A stretch of 24,087 nucleotides of DNA from Gemmatimonadales bacterium. Lineage in GTDB: Bacteria > Gemmatimonadota > Gemmatimonadetes > Palauibacterales > Palauibacteraceae. Positions within the stretch are counted from its first letter, which is position 1; every line of letters begins with the position of its first letter. The notes beneath the pieces were generated by a model, which worked only from the letters and a program-made list of their open reading frames with translations, made no database searches and was not told the DNA's origin. The stretch lies in contig DAOVWI010000010.1 of NCBI GenBank assembly GCA_030636765.1, positions 1-24,087 of the forward strand, read 5' to 3'. Shown here one piece after another: positions 15,707-22,758 of the stretch. A program made the position numbers and the translations under genes.

Positions 15707-16710
15707 CCCTGCCGATCTGCGTGCTGGGCGCCGGGAGTTGGGGAACGGCGCTCGCTCACGTGCTCGCCCGCAACGGTCACGAGGTGACCGCCTGGTCACA
15801 CAGCCCGTCCGTCGCGGAGGACATCGCCGGCAACCGCCGAAATACGAAGTACCTTCCGGGCATCGAGCTGGCGCCGTTCGGCGCTACGACGGAGATGTCG
15901 GAGGCGCTGGCCGGCTCTGCGATCGTCGTGTGTGTGACCCCGTCCCACTTCGTTCGCGAGGTGCTGGAGAGAGCGAAAACGGGCCTGGCCGGTGAGCCGG
16001 TCCTCGTGAGCGCATCCAAGGGGATCGAGATCGGAACCGACCTCAGAATGAGCCAGGTGTTCGCCGACGTGCTCGGCGAATGGGCGTCGCAGCGTCTCGT
16101 CGTGCTTTCGGGCCCGAGCTTCGCCGAAGAGCTGGCCCGAGGTCTCCCCACGGCGTGCGCCGCGGCGTCGCGCTCACGGCAGGATCGTGAAGTGGTGCAG
16201 CAGCTCTTTCAGAACGAGCATTTCCGCATCTACACGCTCGGCGATGTTGTCGGAACCGAGATCGGTGGCTCTCTAAAGAACGTGATCGCGCTCGCGGCTG
16301 GGATGAGCGACGGTCTCCGCCTGGGCAGCAACGCCCGGGCGGCCTTGATCACCCGCGGACTTGCCGAGATCATGAGGTTGGCCACGCGCCTGGGCGGTGA
16401 GGAGACAACGCTTGCGGGCCTGGCCGGCATCGGTGATCTCATACTCACGTGTACGGGGGAGTTGAGCCGGAACCGCACGGTCGGACTGGCCATCGGCGCG
16501 GGCCGTCCGTTGAACGAGGTGCTGGCGGGCATGCACAACGTGGTCGAGGGGATCCGCACGACGAGGGCGGCCGTGGAGCTGGCGAAGCGGCACGAGGTCG
16601 AGATGCCGATCGTGGACGCCATCCACTCGATCCTGTACCAGGATGTGGCGCCGGCCCGGGCGCTCAGTCGCTTGATGGCGAGGGACCCGAAACCCGAACG
16701 GTGGAGCTAG
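15703..16710 (+). CDS. gpsA: NAD(P)-dependent glycerol-3-phosphate dehydrogenase
   Basis: Makes sn-glycerol-3-phosphate from dihydroxyacetone phosphate, the substrate of PlsY (335 aa). The N-terminal Rossmann motif is VLGAGSWGTALAHVLARNGHEV. The segments VSASKGIE, LSGPSFAEELARGLPTA, GGSLKNVIALAAG (with the catalytic-site Lys) and LAGIGDLILTCTGELSRNRTVG follow as in the family. The start is GTG 15703 in the GTGA overlap with plsY. The frame stays open upstream to 15178, but that part is antisense-like shadow over plsY. The gene order plsY-gpsA is common in bacteria. Confidence 0.96.
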   Translation: MTLPICVLGAGSWGTALAHVLARNGHEVTAWSHSPSVAEDIAGNRRNTKYLPGIELAPFGATTEMSEALAGSAIVVCVTPSHFVREVLERAKTGLAGEPVLVSASKGIEIGTDLRMSQVFADVLGEWASQRLVVLSGPSFAEELARGLPTACAAASRSRQDREVVQQLFQNEHFRIYTLGDVVGTEIGGSLKNVIALAAGMSDGLRLGSNARAALITRGLAEIMRLATRLGGEETTLAGLAGIGDLILTCTGELSRNRTVGLAIGAGRPLNEVLAGMHNVVEGIRTTRAAVELAKRHEVEMPIVDAIHSILYQDVAPARALSRLMARDPKPERWS

Positions 16711-16713
16711 AAC

Positions 16714-17067
16714 GTGACCGACCGAATCGCTGCCAAGGAGTACTACTCGATCGGCGAGGTCTGCGAGATCACCGACCTCAAGCCGCACGTGCTCCGGTAC
16801 TGGGAGAGCCAATTCCCGATGCTGAATCCGACGAAGAACGCCGCTGGAAACCGGGTGTACCGACGGCGCGAGATCAAGCTCATCCAGCTGCTCCGCCATC
16901 TCCTCTACTCGGAAAAATACACGATCGAGGGCGCGCGCGGTAAGCTCGACCAGCTTCGCAAGCAGGGCAAGCTGGCCAAGGCATCGCGTATCGCGCTGGA
17001 CACCGAGACCGTGCGTGACCTTCGCCAGGAGGTCGATTCGCTGGTGGAGCTCCTGGGTTCGGTTTGA
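16714..17067 (+). CDS. MerR-family transcriptional regulator
   Basis: A 117-aa DNA-binding protein. The N-terminal winged helix has the MerR pattern YYSIGEVCEITDLKPHVLRYWESQFPML (about residues 10-37), then the wing GNRVYRRREIKLIQLLRHLLYSEKYTIEGARGKL. A short coiled-coil tail (about 90-115) probably mediates dimerisation. The variant with FPML and an NRVYRRREI wing is the MlrA/CarA-like subgroup rather than a metal sensor, and no metal-binding Cys pattern is present. It is three bases downstream of gpsA (GTG 16714), and its stop overlaps the surE start. The target is unknown; a nearby operator is not evident. Confidence 0.9.
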   Translation: MTDRIAAKEYYSIGEVCEITDLKPHVLRYWESQFPMLNPTKNAAGNRVYRRREIKLIQLLRHLLYSEKYTIEGARGKLDQLRKQGKLAKASRIALDTETVRDLRQEVDSLVELLGSV

Positions 17068-17819
17068 CCCTGCGTTTCATCTGCACCAACGATGATGGCA
17101 TCCACGCCCGCGGACTGGGGGTTCTATGCGAGGCCGCCGGAAGGCTCGGGGAGGTGTTTGTCGTCGCGCCGGACCGGCAGCAAAGCGCCAGCAGCCACTC
17201 TCTCACCCTCCACCGGCCGCTGCGCGTGACGGAGGTCGATGTACAGCGGGTCGCCGTGGACGGGACGCCGACCGACTGCGTGCTTCTGGCCATCAACGAG
17301 CTGTGCGAGCGAAAGCCCGATTTTGTCCTCTCGGGAGTGAATCACGGCCCGAACATGGGGGAGGACGTGCTCTACTCGGGGACCGTGGCGGCCGCGATGG
17401 AGGGCACCATCCTGGGTGTCCCGTCGATCGCGGTATCGTTCGCCGGCCGTGACGACGGCAGGCTGGAGGGGTACGGGGATCTGCTGGCCGAGCTCCTGGG
17501 GGTCATCGTTCGGCGCGAGGACTTCCCAGAGGAGACCTTCTTCAACATCAATCTCCCGGATCTTCCTGCCGAAGAGGTCAAGGGGTACAGGGTGACGTCG
17601 CTCGGAAAGCGCGTCTACTCCGATTCGCTGAGGCGGAGCCGCGACCCGGCCGGCCGCGAGTTCTTCTGGATCGGAGGCGGTGTGCTGGACTGGAGCGGCG
17701 GCGCCGACTCCGATTTCGGGGCCGTGGAGGAAGGTCACGTCTCGATCACGCCGATGCACCTCGATCTCACCAGTTTCGGGCGCCTGGAGGAGGTGAGGGG
17801 TTGGTCGTTCGGGCGGTGA
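17064..17819 (+). CDS. surE: 5'-nucleotidase SurE
   Basis: Metal-dependent phosphatase of nucleoside monophosphates, linked to stationary-phase survival (251 aa). The metal-site motif TNDDGI has Asp10 and Asp11. The second ligand region is APDRQQSASSHSLT (Ser41), and SGVNHGPNMGEDVLYSGTVAAAMEG holds Asn93. All are typical of SurE. The start appears to be TTG 17064 inside a TTGA overlap with the MerR-like gene; no ATG or GTG lies ahead of the conserved TNDDG strand. surE-pcm adjacency is well known. Confidence 0.95.
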   Translation: MTLRFICTNDDGIHARGLGVLCEAAGRLGEVFVVAPDRQQSASSHSLTLHRPLRVTEVDVQRVAVDGTPTDCVLLAINELCERKPDFVLSGVNHGPNMGEDVLYSGTVAAAMEGTILGVPSIAVSFAGRDDGRLEGYGDLLAELLGVIVRREDFPEETFFNINLPDLPAEEVKGYRVTSLGKRVYSDSLRRSRDPAGREFFWIGGGVLDWSGGADSDFGAVEEGHVSITPMHLDLTSFGRLEEVRGWSFGR

Positions 17820-18454
17820 CTGAGACGTACGTCCGTGACCGTCAGCGGCTGAGCGAGGAGCTCCGGGTGCTCGGCATCACGGATCTTGCCGTGCTCCACG
17901 CCTTCGCCACCGTCCCGCGGCACCGCTTCGTGCCGGAGGCGGTCCGAGGGCGGGCGTATCAGAACGCAGCGCTCCCGATCGGCTTCGGGCAGACCATCTC
18001 GCGCCCAGCTGTCCACGCTCTGCACCTCTCCCTCTCGGATCTCGACGGAAGCGAGCGTGTGCTCGAGATCGGGACCGGCTCAGGCTTCCAGACGGCCCTT
18101 CTCGCAACGCTGGCCGACAGGGTGTTTTCGATCGAGCGGGTGCCCGAGCTGGCCGACCGTGCCGGCCGCACTCTCCAGGAGCTGGAGATACGCAACGTCA
18201 CCCTCGCCGCTGGCGACGGAAGCGGAGGCTGGCCGGAGGCGGCGCTCTTCGACGTGATTCTGATCGGGGCCGCCGCTCCGGAGCCACCCGTTCATCTCTA
18301 CGATCAGCTGGCGGCGGACGGGCGGCTCGTAGTGCCCGTAGGCGGAGCCGAGAGCCAGGAGCTCGTCAGGGTGTTGAACCGAGGCGGCTCGTTCCACGTC
18401 GAGACGATCGACCGCGCTCGCTTTGTTCCGCTGGTCGGCGAGCACGGCTGGTGA
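17801..18454 (+). CDS. pcm: Protein-L-isoaspartate O-methyltransferase
   Basis: SAM-dependent enzyme that repairs isoaspartyl residues in aged proteins (217 aa). Conserved parts are VPRHRFVPEAV, the PCMT signature NAALPIGFGQTISRPAVHAL, motif I VLEIGTGSGFQTALLA and VPVGG near the end. Two starts compete. TTG 17801 has a near-perfect Shine-Dalgarno AGGAGGTGA at 17788-17796. GTG 17816 gives the GTGA overlap with surE seen at other junctions. I chose TTG 17801 for the ribosome-binding site, but that sequence also encodes the last Glu-Glu-Val of SurE, so the choice is open. Both starts lie outside the conserved domain. Confidence 0.95.
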   Translation: MVVRAVTETYVRDRQRLSEELRVLGITDLAVLHAFATVPRHRFVPEAVRGRAYQNAALPIGFGQTISRPAVHALHLSLSDLDGSERVLEIGTGSGFQTALLATLADRVFSIERVPELADRAGRTLQELEIRNVTLAAGDGSGGWPEAALFDVILIGAAAPEPPVHLYDQLAADGRLVVPVGGAESQELVRVLNRGGSFHVETIDRARFVPLVGEHGW

Positions 18455-19119
18455 GCGAAAAGGGGCCGACGGACCGCGGCGACGTGGTGAACGGGGCAGG
18501 CAGGGCAGCGGAGGCGGCCAGTCGGGATGGACCCTTGCGCCGCCTCTATCACTGGGTGCTTGGCTGGGCGGATCGTCCGGGCGGTCCCGCGGCCTTGTTC
18601 GGCATAGCCGTGGTGGAATCCTCCGTCTTTCCGATCCCCCCCGACGCTCTCCTCATTCCCCTGGCTCTGGGGCGTCCGAGGCGAGCGTGGCGCTTCGCGG
18701 CCCTGTGCACCGTGGGCTCCATCCTCGGCGCGATGATCGGCTACCTGATGGGGTCGGCGCTGTACGAGACCGTTGGAAGGCCGATCGTGGAGTTCTACGG
18801 GTACTCCGGACAGTACGCGGCGATCGGTGATGCCTACAGCCGAAACCTTGTGATTGCGCTGGGCACGGCCGGCTTCACGCCGATCCCGTTCAAGGTCTTC
18901 ACGATCGCCGCCGGCGGCTTTCACGTCCCCTTCATCCCCTTCGTGCTTGTGACGGCTGTGAGCCGCGGGATGCGGTTCTTCCTCGTCGCGGGGCTGATCC
19001 GGGCGTTCGGCGACCCGATACGGGAGTTCATCGACCGCTATCTCAACCTCCTGACGATCGTGTTCGCTGCCCTGCTGATCGGCGGATTCGTCGCGCTTGG
19101 CGTCTTCTCCGCACGTTGA
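18451..19119 (+). CDS. YqaA/DedA-like VTT-domain membrane protein
   Basis: A 222-aa inner-membrane protein of the SNARE-associated/VTT superfamily, YqaA branch. After a hydrophilic 25-residue leader it shows FGIAVVESSVFPIPPDALLIPLALG (about residues 49-73), the conserved GSILGAMIGYLMG helix, and the re-entrant-like segment FTPIPFKVFTIAAGGF (about 146-161) containing the Pro-Ile-Pro-Phe-Lys motif. A final hydrophobic helix ends the protein. DedA-type proteins act in lipid carrier or phospholipid translocation; the exact substrate of the YqaA branch is not known. The GTG start at 18451 overlaps the pcm stop by 4 bases. Confidence 0.9.
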   Translation: MSEKGPTDRGDVVNGAGRAAEAASRDGPLRRLYHWVLGWADRPGGPAALFGIAVVESSVFPIPPDALLIPLALGRPRRAWRFAALCTVGSILGAMIGYLMGSALYETVGRPIVEFYGYSGQYAAIGDAYSRNLVIALGTAGFTPIPFKVFTIAAGGFHVPFIPFVLVTAVSRGMRFFLVAGLIRAFGDPIREFIDRYLNLLTIVFAALLIGGFVALGVFSAR

Positions 19120-19145
19120 CGCTCGGTTCATCGCACCGGTAGCTT
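19116..19145 (+). promoter_or_regulatory. Candidate promoter of apt
   Basis: TTGACG (19116-19121, overlapping the stop of the preceding gene) could be a -35 box, with a weak TAGCTT at 19140-19145 as -10 (18-base spacing). Transcription would then begin within a few bases of ATG 19155, implying a leaderless or near-leaderless message. The -10 match is poor. Confidence 0.25.
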
Positions 19146-19154
19146 CTTTTTCCT

Positions 19155-19742
19155 ATGAGCCAGCACGAAGGACCGGCCGTGGCCGGAGGTGATGAACAGA
19201 GCCTGCGGGCGAGGGCGGAGATGGTCGCCGTGCGCGTGAGGCGCCAGCTGCGGGATTACCCGGACTTCCCGCGCCCCGGAATCTTGTTCCGCGATATCGT
19301 CCCCCTGTTTCGAGATCAGGCGCTCCTGGCGGAGGTCGTTGAGGTCTTCGCCGAGCAGGCGGACGCTGTGGGCGCTCAGAAGATCGCGGGCATCGAGTCA
19401 CGCGGCTTCCTGTTCGGCGTTCCGGTCTGCTTGCGCCTGGGCATCCCCTTCATTCCCGTGCGGAAACAGGGCAAGCTGCCGGGCGAGACCGTTTCCGCGG
19501 AGTACAATCTGGAGTACGGGAACGCTCACCTCGAGCTGCAGGCGGATGCGGTGCGGCCGGGGGAGCGGATCGTCATCGTCGACGACCTTCTGGCGACGGG
19601 AGGCACCGCCGCCGCTACGTCCTCGCTCATCGAGGAACTGGGCGGCATCGTCGGAGGGATCCACGTGCTCGTGGAACTGGCGGCACTGCCGGGACGCGAC
19701 GCGATCAGGCCATACAATGTGTTTGCATTACTTACGTTATAG
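19155..19742 (+). CDS. apt: Adenine phosphoribosyltransferase
   Basis: Purine salvage enzyme making AMP from adenine and PRPP (195 aa from ATG 19155). The conserved N-terminal block DYPDFPRPGILFRDIVPLF is followed by AGIESRGFLFGVPVCLRLGIPFIPVRKQGKLPGE and the PRPP-binding loop IVIVDDLLATGGTAAAT (about residues 139-155). ATG 19155 has no clear ribosome-binding site. The in-frame ATG 19221 would give 173 aa, closer to the usual family length, and has GAGGGCGGAG immediately before it. The last codons are AT-rich. A 35-base gap separates it from the YqaA-like gene, so it may have its own promoter. Confidence 0.95.
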   Translation: MSQHEGPAVAGGDEQSLRARAEMVAVRVRRQLRDYPDFPRPGILFRDIVPLFRDQALLAEVVEVFAEQADAVGAQKIAGIESRGFLFGVPVCLRLGIPFIPVRKQGKLPGETVSAEYNLEYGNAHLELQADAVRPGERIVIVDDLLATGGTAAATSSLIEELGGIVGGIHVLVELAALPGRDAIRPYNVFALLTL

Positions 19743-19765
19743 TGTTTGACCTCACGTTGATAGGA
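19711..19765 (+). promoter_or_regulatory. AT-rich stretch, possible promoter before the YfgM-like gene
   Basis: The end of apt and the gap that follows are unusually AT-rich for this window. They contain TATAGT (19738-19743) and TTGACC (19746-19751), each resembling one promoter box but not correctly paired with the other. A promoter for the gene at 19806 is plausible; the exact boxes are not settled. Confidence 0.2.
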
Positions 19766-19805
19766 CGCACGCAGTGCGACCCCGAGATCGGATAGCTGGA
19801 GATTC

Positions 19806-20621
19806 ATGCCCGGAGCCGTAGCCCCGAAGAAAAGAAGAGAGGAGATCAGCCAGGAAGACGCGATTCTCGGCTTCCTGGATGCCGCGGCCGCGTGGATGAG
19901 GGTGCACACGCGCGTCGTCATCTCGGTGGCCGTCGCCATCGGCCTGCTCGTCGGAGGCGTGTTCTACTACCGGAGCTACCGGCAGAGCCTGCGGGCGGCC
20001 GCGGCGATCGAGCTGAACCAGCTCCGCGGCACCCTTACGCCGGCGGACGCGATTCCGAGACTCACGGGCTTCATCGCGCGCTTCGAGGGGACGCCATCGG
20101 CCGTAGAGGGACGGTTGCTGCTGGCCAGGTTGCAGCTCAGGACGGGGGAGCCCCAAGCCGCGATACAGACGCTGGATCCGATCCTCTCGGAACCGACGGA
20201 TCGTCCGACCGGGTATGCCGTTGCGATCCTGCTGGCCGAGTCGTACAAGCAGGTGGGAGAGGAGGACAGGGCCCTTGCCAAGCTCGATGAGATCATCCGG
20301 GAAGCGTATGTGCCGTACCAGCGCCATCGCGCCCTGGCCGAGCGGGGAAGGCTCCTGGCCGAGCTGGGTCGTCTGGAGGAGGCTGCGGCCACCTACGAGC
20401 GGCTTATCGAGGAGGAGGGAGCGACGGATGATCTCTACCGAGTCCGTCTCGGCGAGATCGAGGCCCTGATCGCCTCCGGCGTCGAGCCCGCGCCGAATGC
20501 CTTCGCCGCACCGAAAGCTCCGGTGCCGAGCCTGGAAGATCCGGAGGCCGCGGAAGCCACGCCGGCCACTGACGCCGGCGACCCGAAGGAGCCGGCGCCT
20601 CCCGAGCCCGGAGAGGGCTAG
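19806..20621 (+). CDS. Membrane-anchored YfgM-like TPR protein
   Basis: A 271-aa protein with a short basic N-terminus (PKKRREEISQED). One transmembrane helix follows at about residues 36-56 (VVISVAVAIGLLVGGVFYYRSYR), then a periplasmic-side TPR-like helical array (VEGRLLLARLQLRTGEPQAAIQTL, AVAILLAESYKQVGEEDRALAKL, ALAERGRLLAELGRLEEAAATYERL). A Pro/Ala/Glu-rich tail ends it. The plan matches YfgM/tetratricopeptide proteins that assist the SecYEG translocon, but similarity outside the architecture is not strong. CTGGAG precedes ATG 19806. It is the last plus-strand gene before the strand switch. Confidence 0.8.
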   Translation: MPGAVAPKKRREEISQEDAILGFLDAAAAWMRVHTRVVISVAVAIGLLVGGVFYYRSYRQSLRAAAAIELNQLRGTLTPADAIPRLTGFIARFEGTPSAVEGRLLLARLQLRTGEPQAAIQTLDPILSEPTDRPTGYAVAILLAESYKQVGEEDRALAKLDEIIREAYVPYQRHRALAERGRLLAELGRLEEAAATYERLIEEEGATDDLYRVRLGEIEALIASGVEPAPNAFAAPKAPVPSLEDPEAAEATPATDAGDPKEPAPPEPGEG

Positions 20622-20744
20622 CAGCTTAGGGACGTTTGCAGCGTCGGTGGAGGAGCCCGCTCTCGAAGCGCGGCGGGCGAGCCGACAAGGACCAACTGAA
20701 GAAAATCCCGCTCAACTCCGCCTCCCGAGCCGGATTTCACCCTT

Positions 20745-20778
20745 CCAGAGCCTCTGGGGCCCGGTTTTGGGCCGTTTT
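20745..20778 (+). terminator. Candidate intrinsic terminator of the plus-strand operon
   Basis: Hairpin CCAGA-GCC-TCTGG (20745-20757) is followed at once by GGCCC-GGTTTT-GGGCC (20758-20773), then G and TTTT (20775-20778). A short GC stem plus a brief T-run fits a modest Rho-independent terminator reading left to right. It lies about 140 bases after the YfgM-like stop and just before dif. Confidence 0.4.
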
Positions 20779-20816
20779 CCGATCCGTTCCTTCCTATGGC
20801 AGAACCGCCGTGGTGA

Positions 20817-20844
20817 ATGGCGCATAATGTACATTATGTAAACT
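20817..20844 (+). other. dif: Chromosome dimer resolution site dif (XerC/XerD target)
   Basis: The 28-bp site consists of an 11-bp left arm ATGGCGCATAA, a 6-bp centre TGTACA and an 11-bp right arm TTATGTAAACT. From memory, the right (XerD) arm is identical to that of Bacillus subtilis dif and matches 9 of 11 bases of the E. coli arm. The left (XerC) arm matches the E. coli arm in its inner 8 bases, and the centre differs from E. coli TGTATA by one base. It sits between convergent genes, at the point where gene polarity and strand G-richness flip. All nine GGGNAGGG octamers in the window point at it. XerC and XerD would recombine here under FtsK control to resolve chromosome dimers at septation. 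The inner 16 bp (20823-20838) is a perfect palindrome, so direction is encoded only by the outer bases. Confidence 0.85.
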
Positions 20845-20955
20845 TGTGCCTTCAGGGGGGCCATTTCAAACGTTGGTTGGAATACCTCCCCTCTCCCACT
20901 CTCCCGCAGAAGCTGGCCCGGAGACTCGGCCCGCAGGGGTCCCTTCAGCGACCTA

Positions 20956-21726
20956 TCACAAGCGACGGAAGAGAGACTTGAGGCGAAGCGACCAGACCCT
21001 CCAGATCGCTTCCCGGACGATCCAGCCGGCCATCTTGCTCTCGCCCTCGGCTCTTTCGACGAAGACGATCGGGATCTCGGTGATGTCGAACCCGAGCTTC
21101 CAGGCACGAAAGTCCATCTCGATCTGGAAGGCGTAGCCGGTCGAGGCGACGCTCTCGAGGTCGATCGCCTCAAGGACCCTCCGGCGGAAGCACTTGAAGC
21201 CGCTCGTGCTGTCGGTCAGCGGAAGGCCTGTGACCCAGCGGGCGTACTTGTTCGCGAAGTAGCTGAGAAGGAGTCGCGACATCGGCCAGTTCACCACGTT
21301 CACGCCCCGGACGTAACGGGAGCCGATGACCACGTCGTGGGAGGCGATGGCCTGGAGGAAGGCGCCCAGATACTCGGGATCATGGGAGAAGTCCGCGTCC
21401 ATCTCCAGCAGGTACTCGTATCCGAGCTCCAGTCCCCGCCGGAAGCCGGTGAGGTATGCCGAACCGAGGCCGAGCTTGCCGGCTCGGTGGATGACCGACA
21501 CACGGTCGCTCTCCTCCGCCAGCCGGTCCGCCACGTCCCCGGTGCCGTCGGGCGAGGCATCGTCGACGACGAGCACGTCGAGACGGTCGTCCTGCGCCAG
21601 GATGCGGGGGAGGATCCTTCCGAGGCTTTCCACCTCGTTGTAGGTCGGAAGCACGACCAGGGCCCTTCCCCGTCCGGGGCCGGTGGGCGGGCCGGTGGGA
21701 ACGGAACGCTCTTCGCGTGCGTTCAT
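20956..21726 (-). CDS. Polyprenol monophosphomannose synthase-like glycosyltransferase (family 2)
   Basis: A 256-aa cytoplasmic GT-A glycosyltransferase. Motifs in order: VVLPTYNEVESL (about 24-35), VVDDASPDGTGDVA (Asp55, Asp56), KLGLGSAYLTGFRRGLE, the metal-binding DxD in EMDADFSHDP (Asp110, Asp112), GSRYVRGVNVVNWP and STSGFKCFRRRVLEAI. This is the Dpm1/polyprenol-phosphate-mannose synthase pattern, making a lipid-linked hexose donor for envelope glycosylation. There is no C-terminal membrane domain. ATG at 21724-21726 is chosen: GAAGGGAG precedes it, and its ATGA overlaps the stop of the upstream gene. An in-frame extension to 21816 lacks support. The sugar (mannose or glucose) is not certain. 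Confidence 0.9.
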   Translation of the reverse strand: MNAREERSVPTGPPTGPGRGRALVVLPTYNEVESLGRILPRILAQDDRLDVLVVDDASPDGTGDVADRLAEESDRVSVIHRAGKLGLGSAYLTGFRRGLELGYEYLLEMDADFSHDPEYLGAFLQAIASHDVVIGSRYVRGVNVVNWPMSRLLLSYFANKYARWVTGLPLTDSTSGFKCFRRRVLEAIDLESVASTGYAFQIEMDFRAWKLGFDITEIPIVFVERAEGESKMAGWIVREAIWRVWSLRLKSLFRRL

Positions 21727-22730
21727 GGGGCTCCCTTCGCTTCGGGATCGGTCGGACCTGCTCGGTCGGAGGCGTACCGGAGAAGCATCGCGACGCCGAA
21801 CGCCGCGAGCTCGCAAACGATGGCCCAGATGCGGGCCGCCACCGCCAGCACGGCGCCCACGCCAGCCGGGACCGATAACACGGTCGCCAGGAGCAGGATC
21901 ATCGCTCCCTCCCGCACGACCAGGCCGCCGGGGCTGATCAGCGCAATGTAGCCGACCACGTAGCTGGCCGCGTAGATGCCCATGAGCGTAACGGGATCAC
22001 CGATAGGATCCTCGAGGAGGCCGGCGGCGATGCACCAGAGCCCGACCCCGTACAGCCACCACGCGGCCAGCGTTGCCAAGCCGATCAGCAGGGTCTCACC
22101 GCTCTTGGGCGCCTCTTCCCTGGCCTGGCCCGTCGCCTTTCCCGCCGGCCCGTCGCCGGAGTCCTCCCGCAGCAGCCGGGCGAGCCCCGCCGTGCTTCTG
22201 CGGAGGATCGCCGGGTGGAGGAGCAGCAGGAGGCCGGCGGCCATGAGGATCGGCACGAGCACCGAGCCACCGAACGCTTTCTCGATCCGTCCCCCGAGCG
22301 CGAGCACCGCGGCCAGAAGCCCGGTCACGAGCACGACGATCTGAAGCGCGAGAGCCGAGAGCACGGCGACGGAGCTCGAATGGCCCTTCCCGCGCATGTA
22401 GGCGGCGAGGCCGGCCAGCTGCCAGACCTTCCCCGGTATGTACCGACCGAGGTTGGCCCCCAGCCAGGCGGGGATCCCTTCCAGGTACTCGATCCTCTCT
22501 CCGAAACGGCGGGCAAGCCACACCCAGAGGGCGGCCATGCCGAGCAGGTTGGCCGTGCCGAGGCCCAACCCGGCCAGGAGCCAACGGGGCGAGACGCGCC
22601 AGTAGCCGCTTTCGGCAGGCCCGCCAAGCCCCTCCAGCGCGCTCCATCCCCGGACGAGAAAAAGGGCGACGAAGACGAGCGCCAGCAGCAGGAAGGCGGC
22701 GACTCGGAACCGTTTCCACCGTAGACCCAC
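21723..22730 (-). CDS. Flippase-like UPF0104/LPG-synthase-TM family membrane protein
   Basis: A 335-aa protein with about eight hydrophobic segments. It matches the lysylphosphatidylglycerol-synthase transmembrane (YbhN/AglD, UPF0104) family: NLGRYIPGKVWQLAGLAAYMRGKG (about residues 93-116) is the typical signature, with LISPGGLVVREGAMILLLA (about 266-284) near the end. There is no catalytic LPG synthase domain. Proteins of this family next to GT2 genes are thought to move lipid-linked sugars or polyprenols, but that is unproven here. A Lys/Glu/Gly-rich cytosolic loop lies at about 185-210. The start is GTG at 22730 with GAGGAG just upstream. It is coupled by 4 bases to the glycosyltransferase. 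Confidence 0.87.
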   Translation of the reverse strand: MGLRWKRFRVAAFLLLALVFVALFLVRGWSALEGLGGPAESGYWRVSPRWLLAGLGLGTANLLGMAALWVWLARRFGERIEYLEGIPAWLGANLGRYIPGKVWQLAGLAAYMRGKGHSSSVAVLSALALQIVVLVTGLLAAVLALGGRIEKAFGGSVLVPILMAAGLLLLLHPAILRRSTAGLARLLREDSGDGPAGKATGQAREEAPKSGETLLIGLATLAAWWLYGVGLWCIAAGLLEDPIGDPVTLMGIYAASYVVGYIALISPGGLVVREGAMILLLATVLSVPAGVGAVLAVAARIWAIVCELAAFGVAMLLRYASDRAGPTDPEAKGAP

Positions 22731-22758
22731 GCTCTCCTCGACCTCGTCGGGGCGGCGG

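Larger units (their letters stand above)
20622..20955. other. Convergent intergenic region holding terminator and dif
   Basis: A 334-base gap between the plus-strand YfgM-like gene and the minus-strand glycosyltransferase gene; both end here. I see no convincing gene in it: short frames lack coding signal and starts. It holds two small hairpins (20745-20757 and 20758-20773) followed by a T-run, and the dif-like site at 20817-20844. The middle (about 20775-20880) is less GC-rich than the flanks. The stretch 20845-20955 shows no clear minus-strand terminator. Confidence 0.8.

Noticed and set aside
20823..20838. 16-bp palindrome as a transcriptional operator (for example PadR-like ATGT/ACAT dyad)
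   Set aside because: It lies between two converging gene ends with no promoter to control, and the flanking bases extend it to a dif-like 28-mer, which explains it better.
20846..21136. Plus-strand frame over the dif flank and glycosyltransferase end
   Set aside because: It is antisense to a clear glycosyltransferase and shows no family features or ribosome-binding site.
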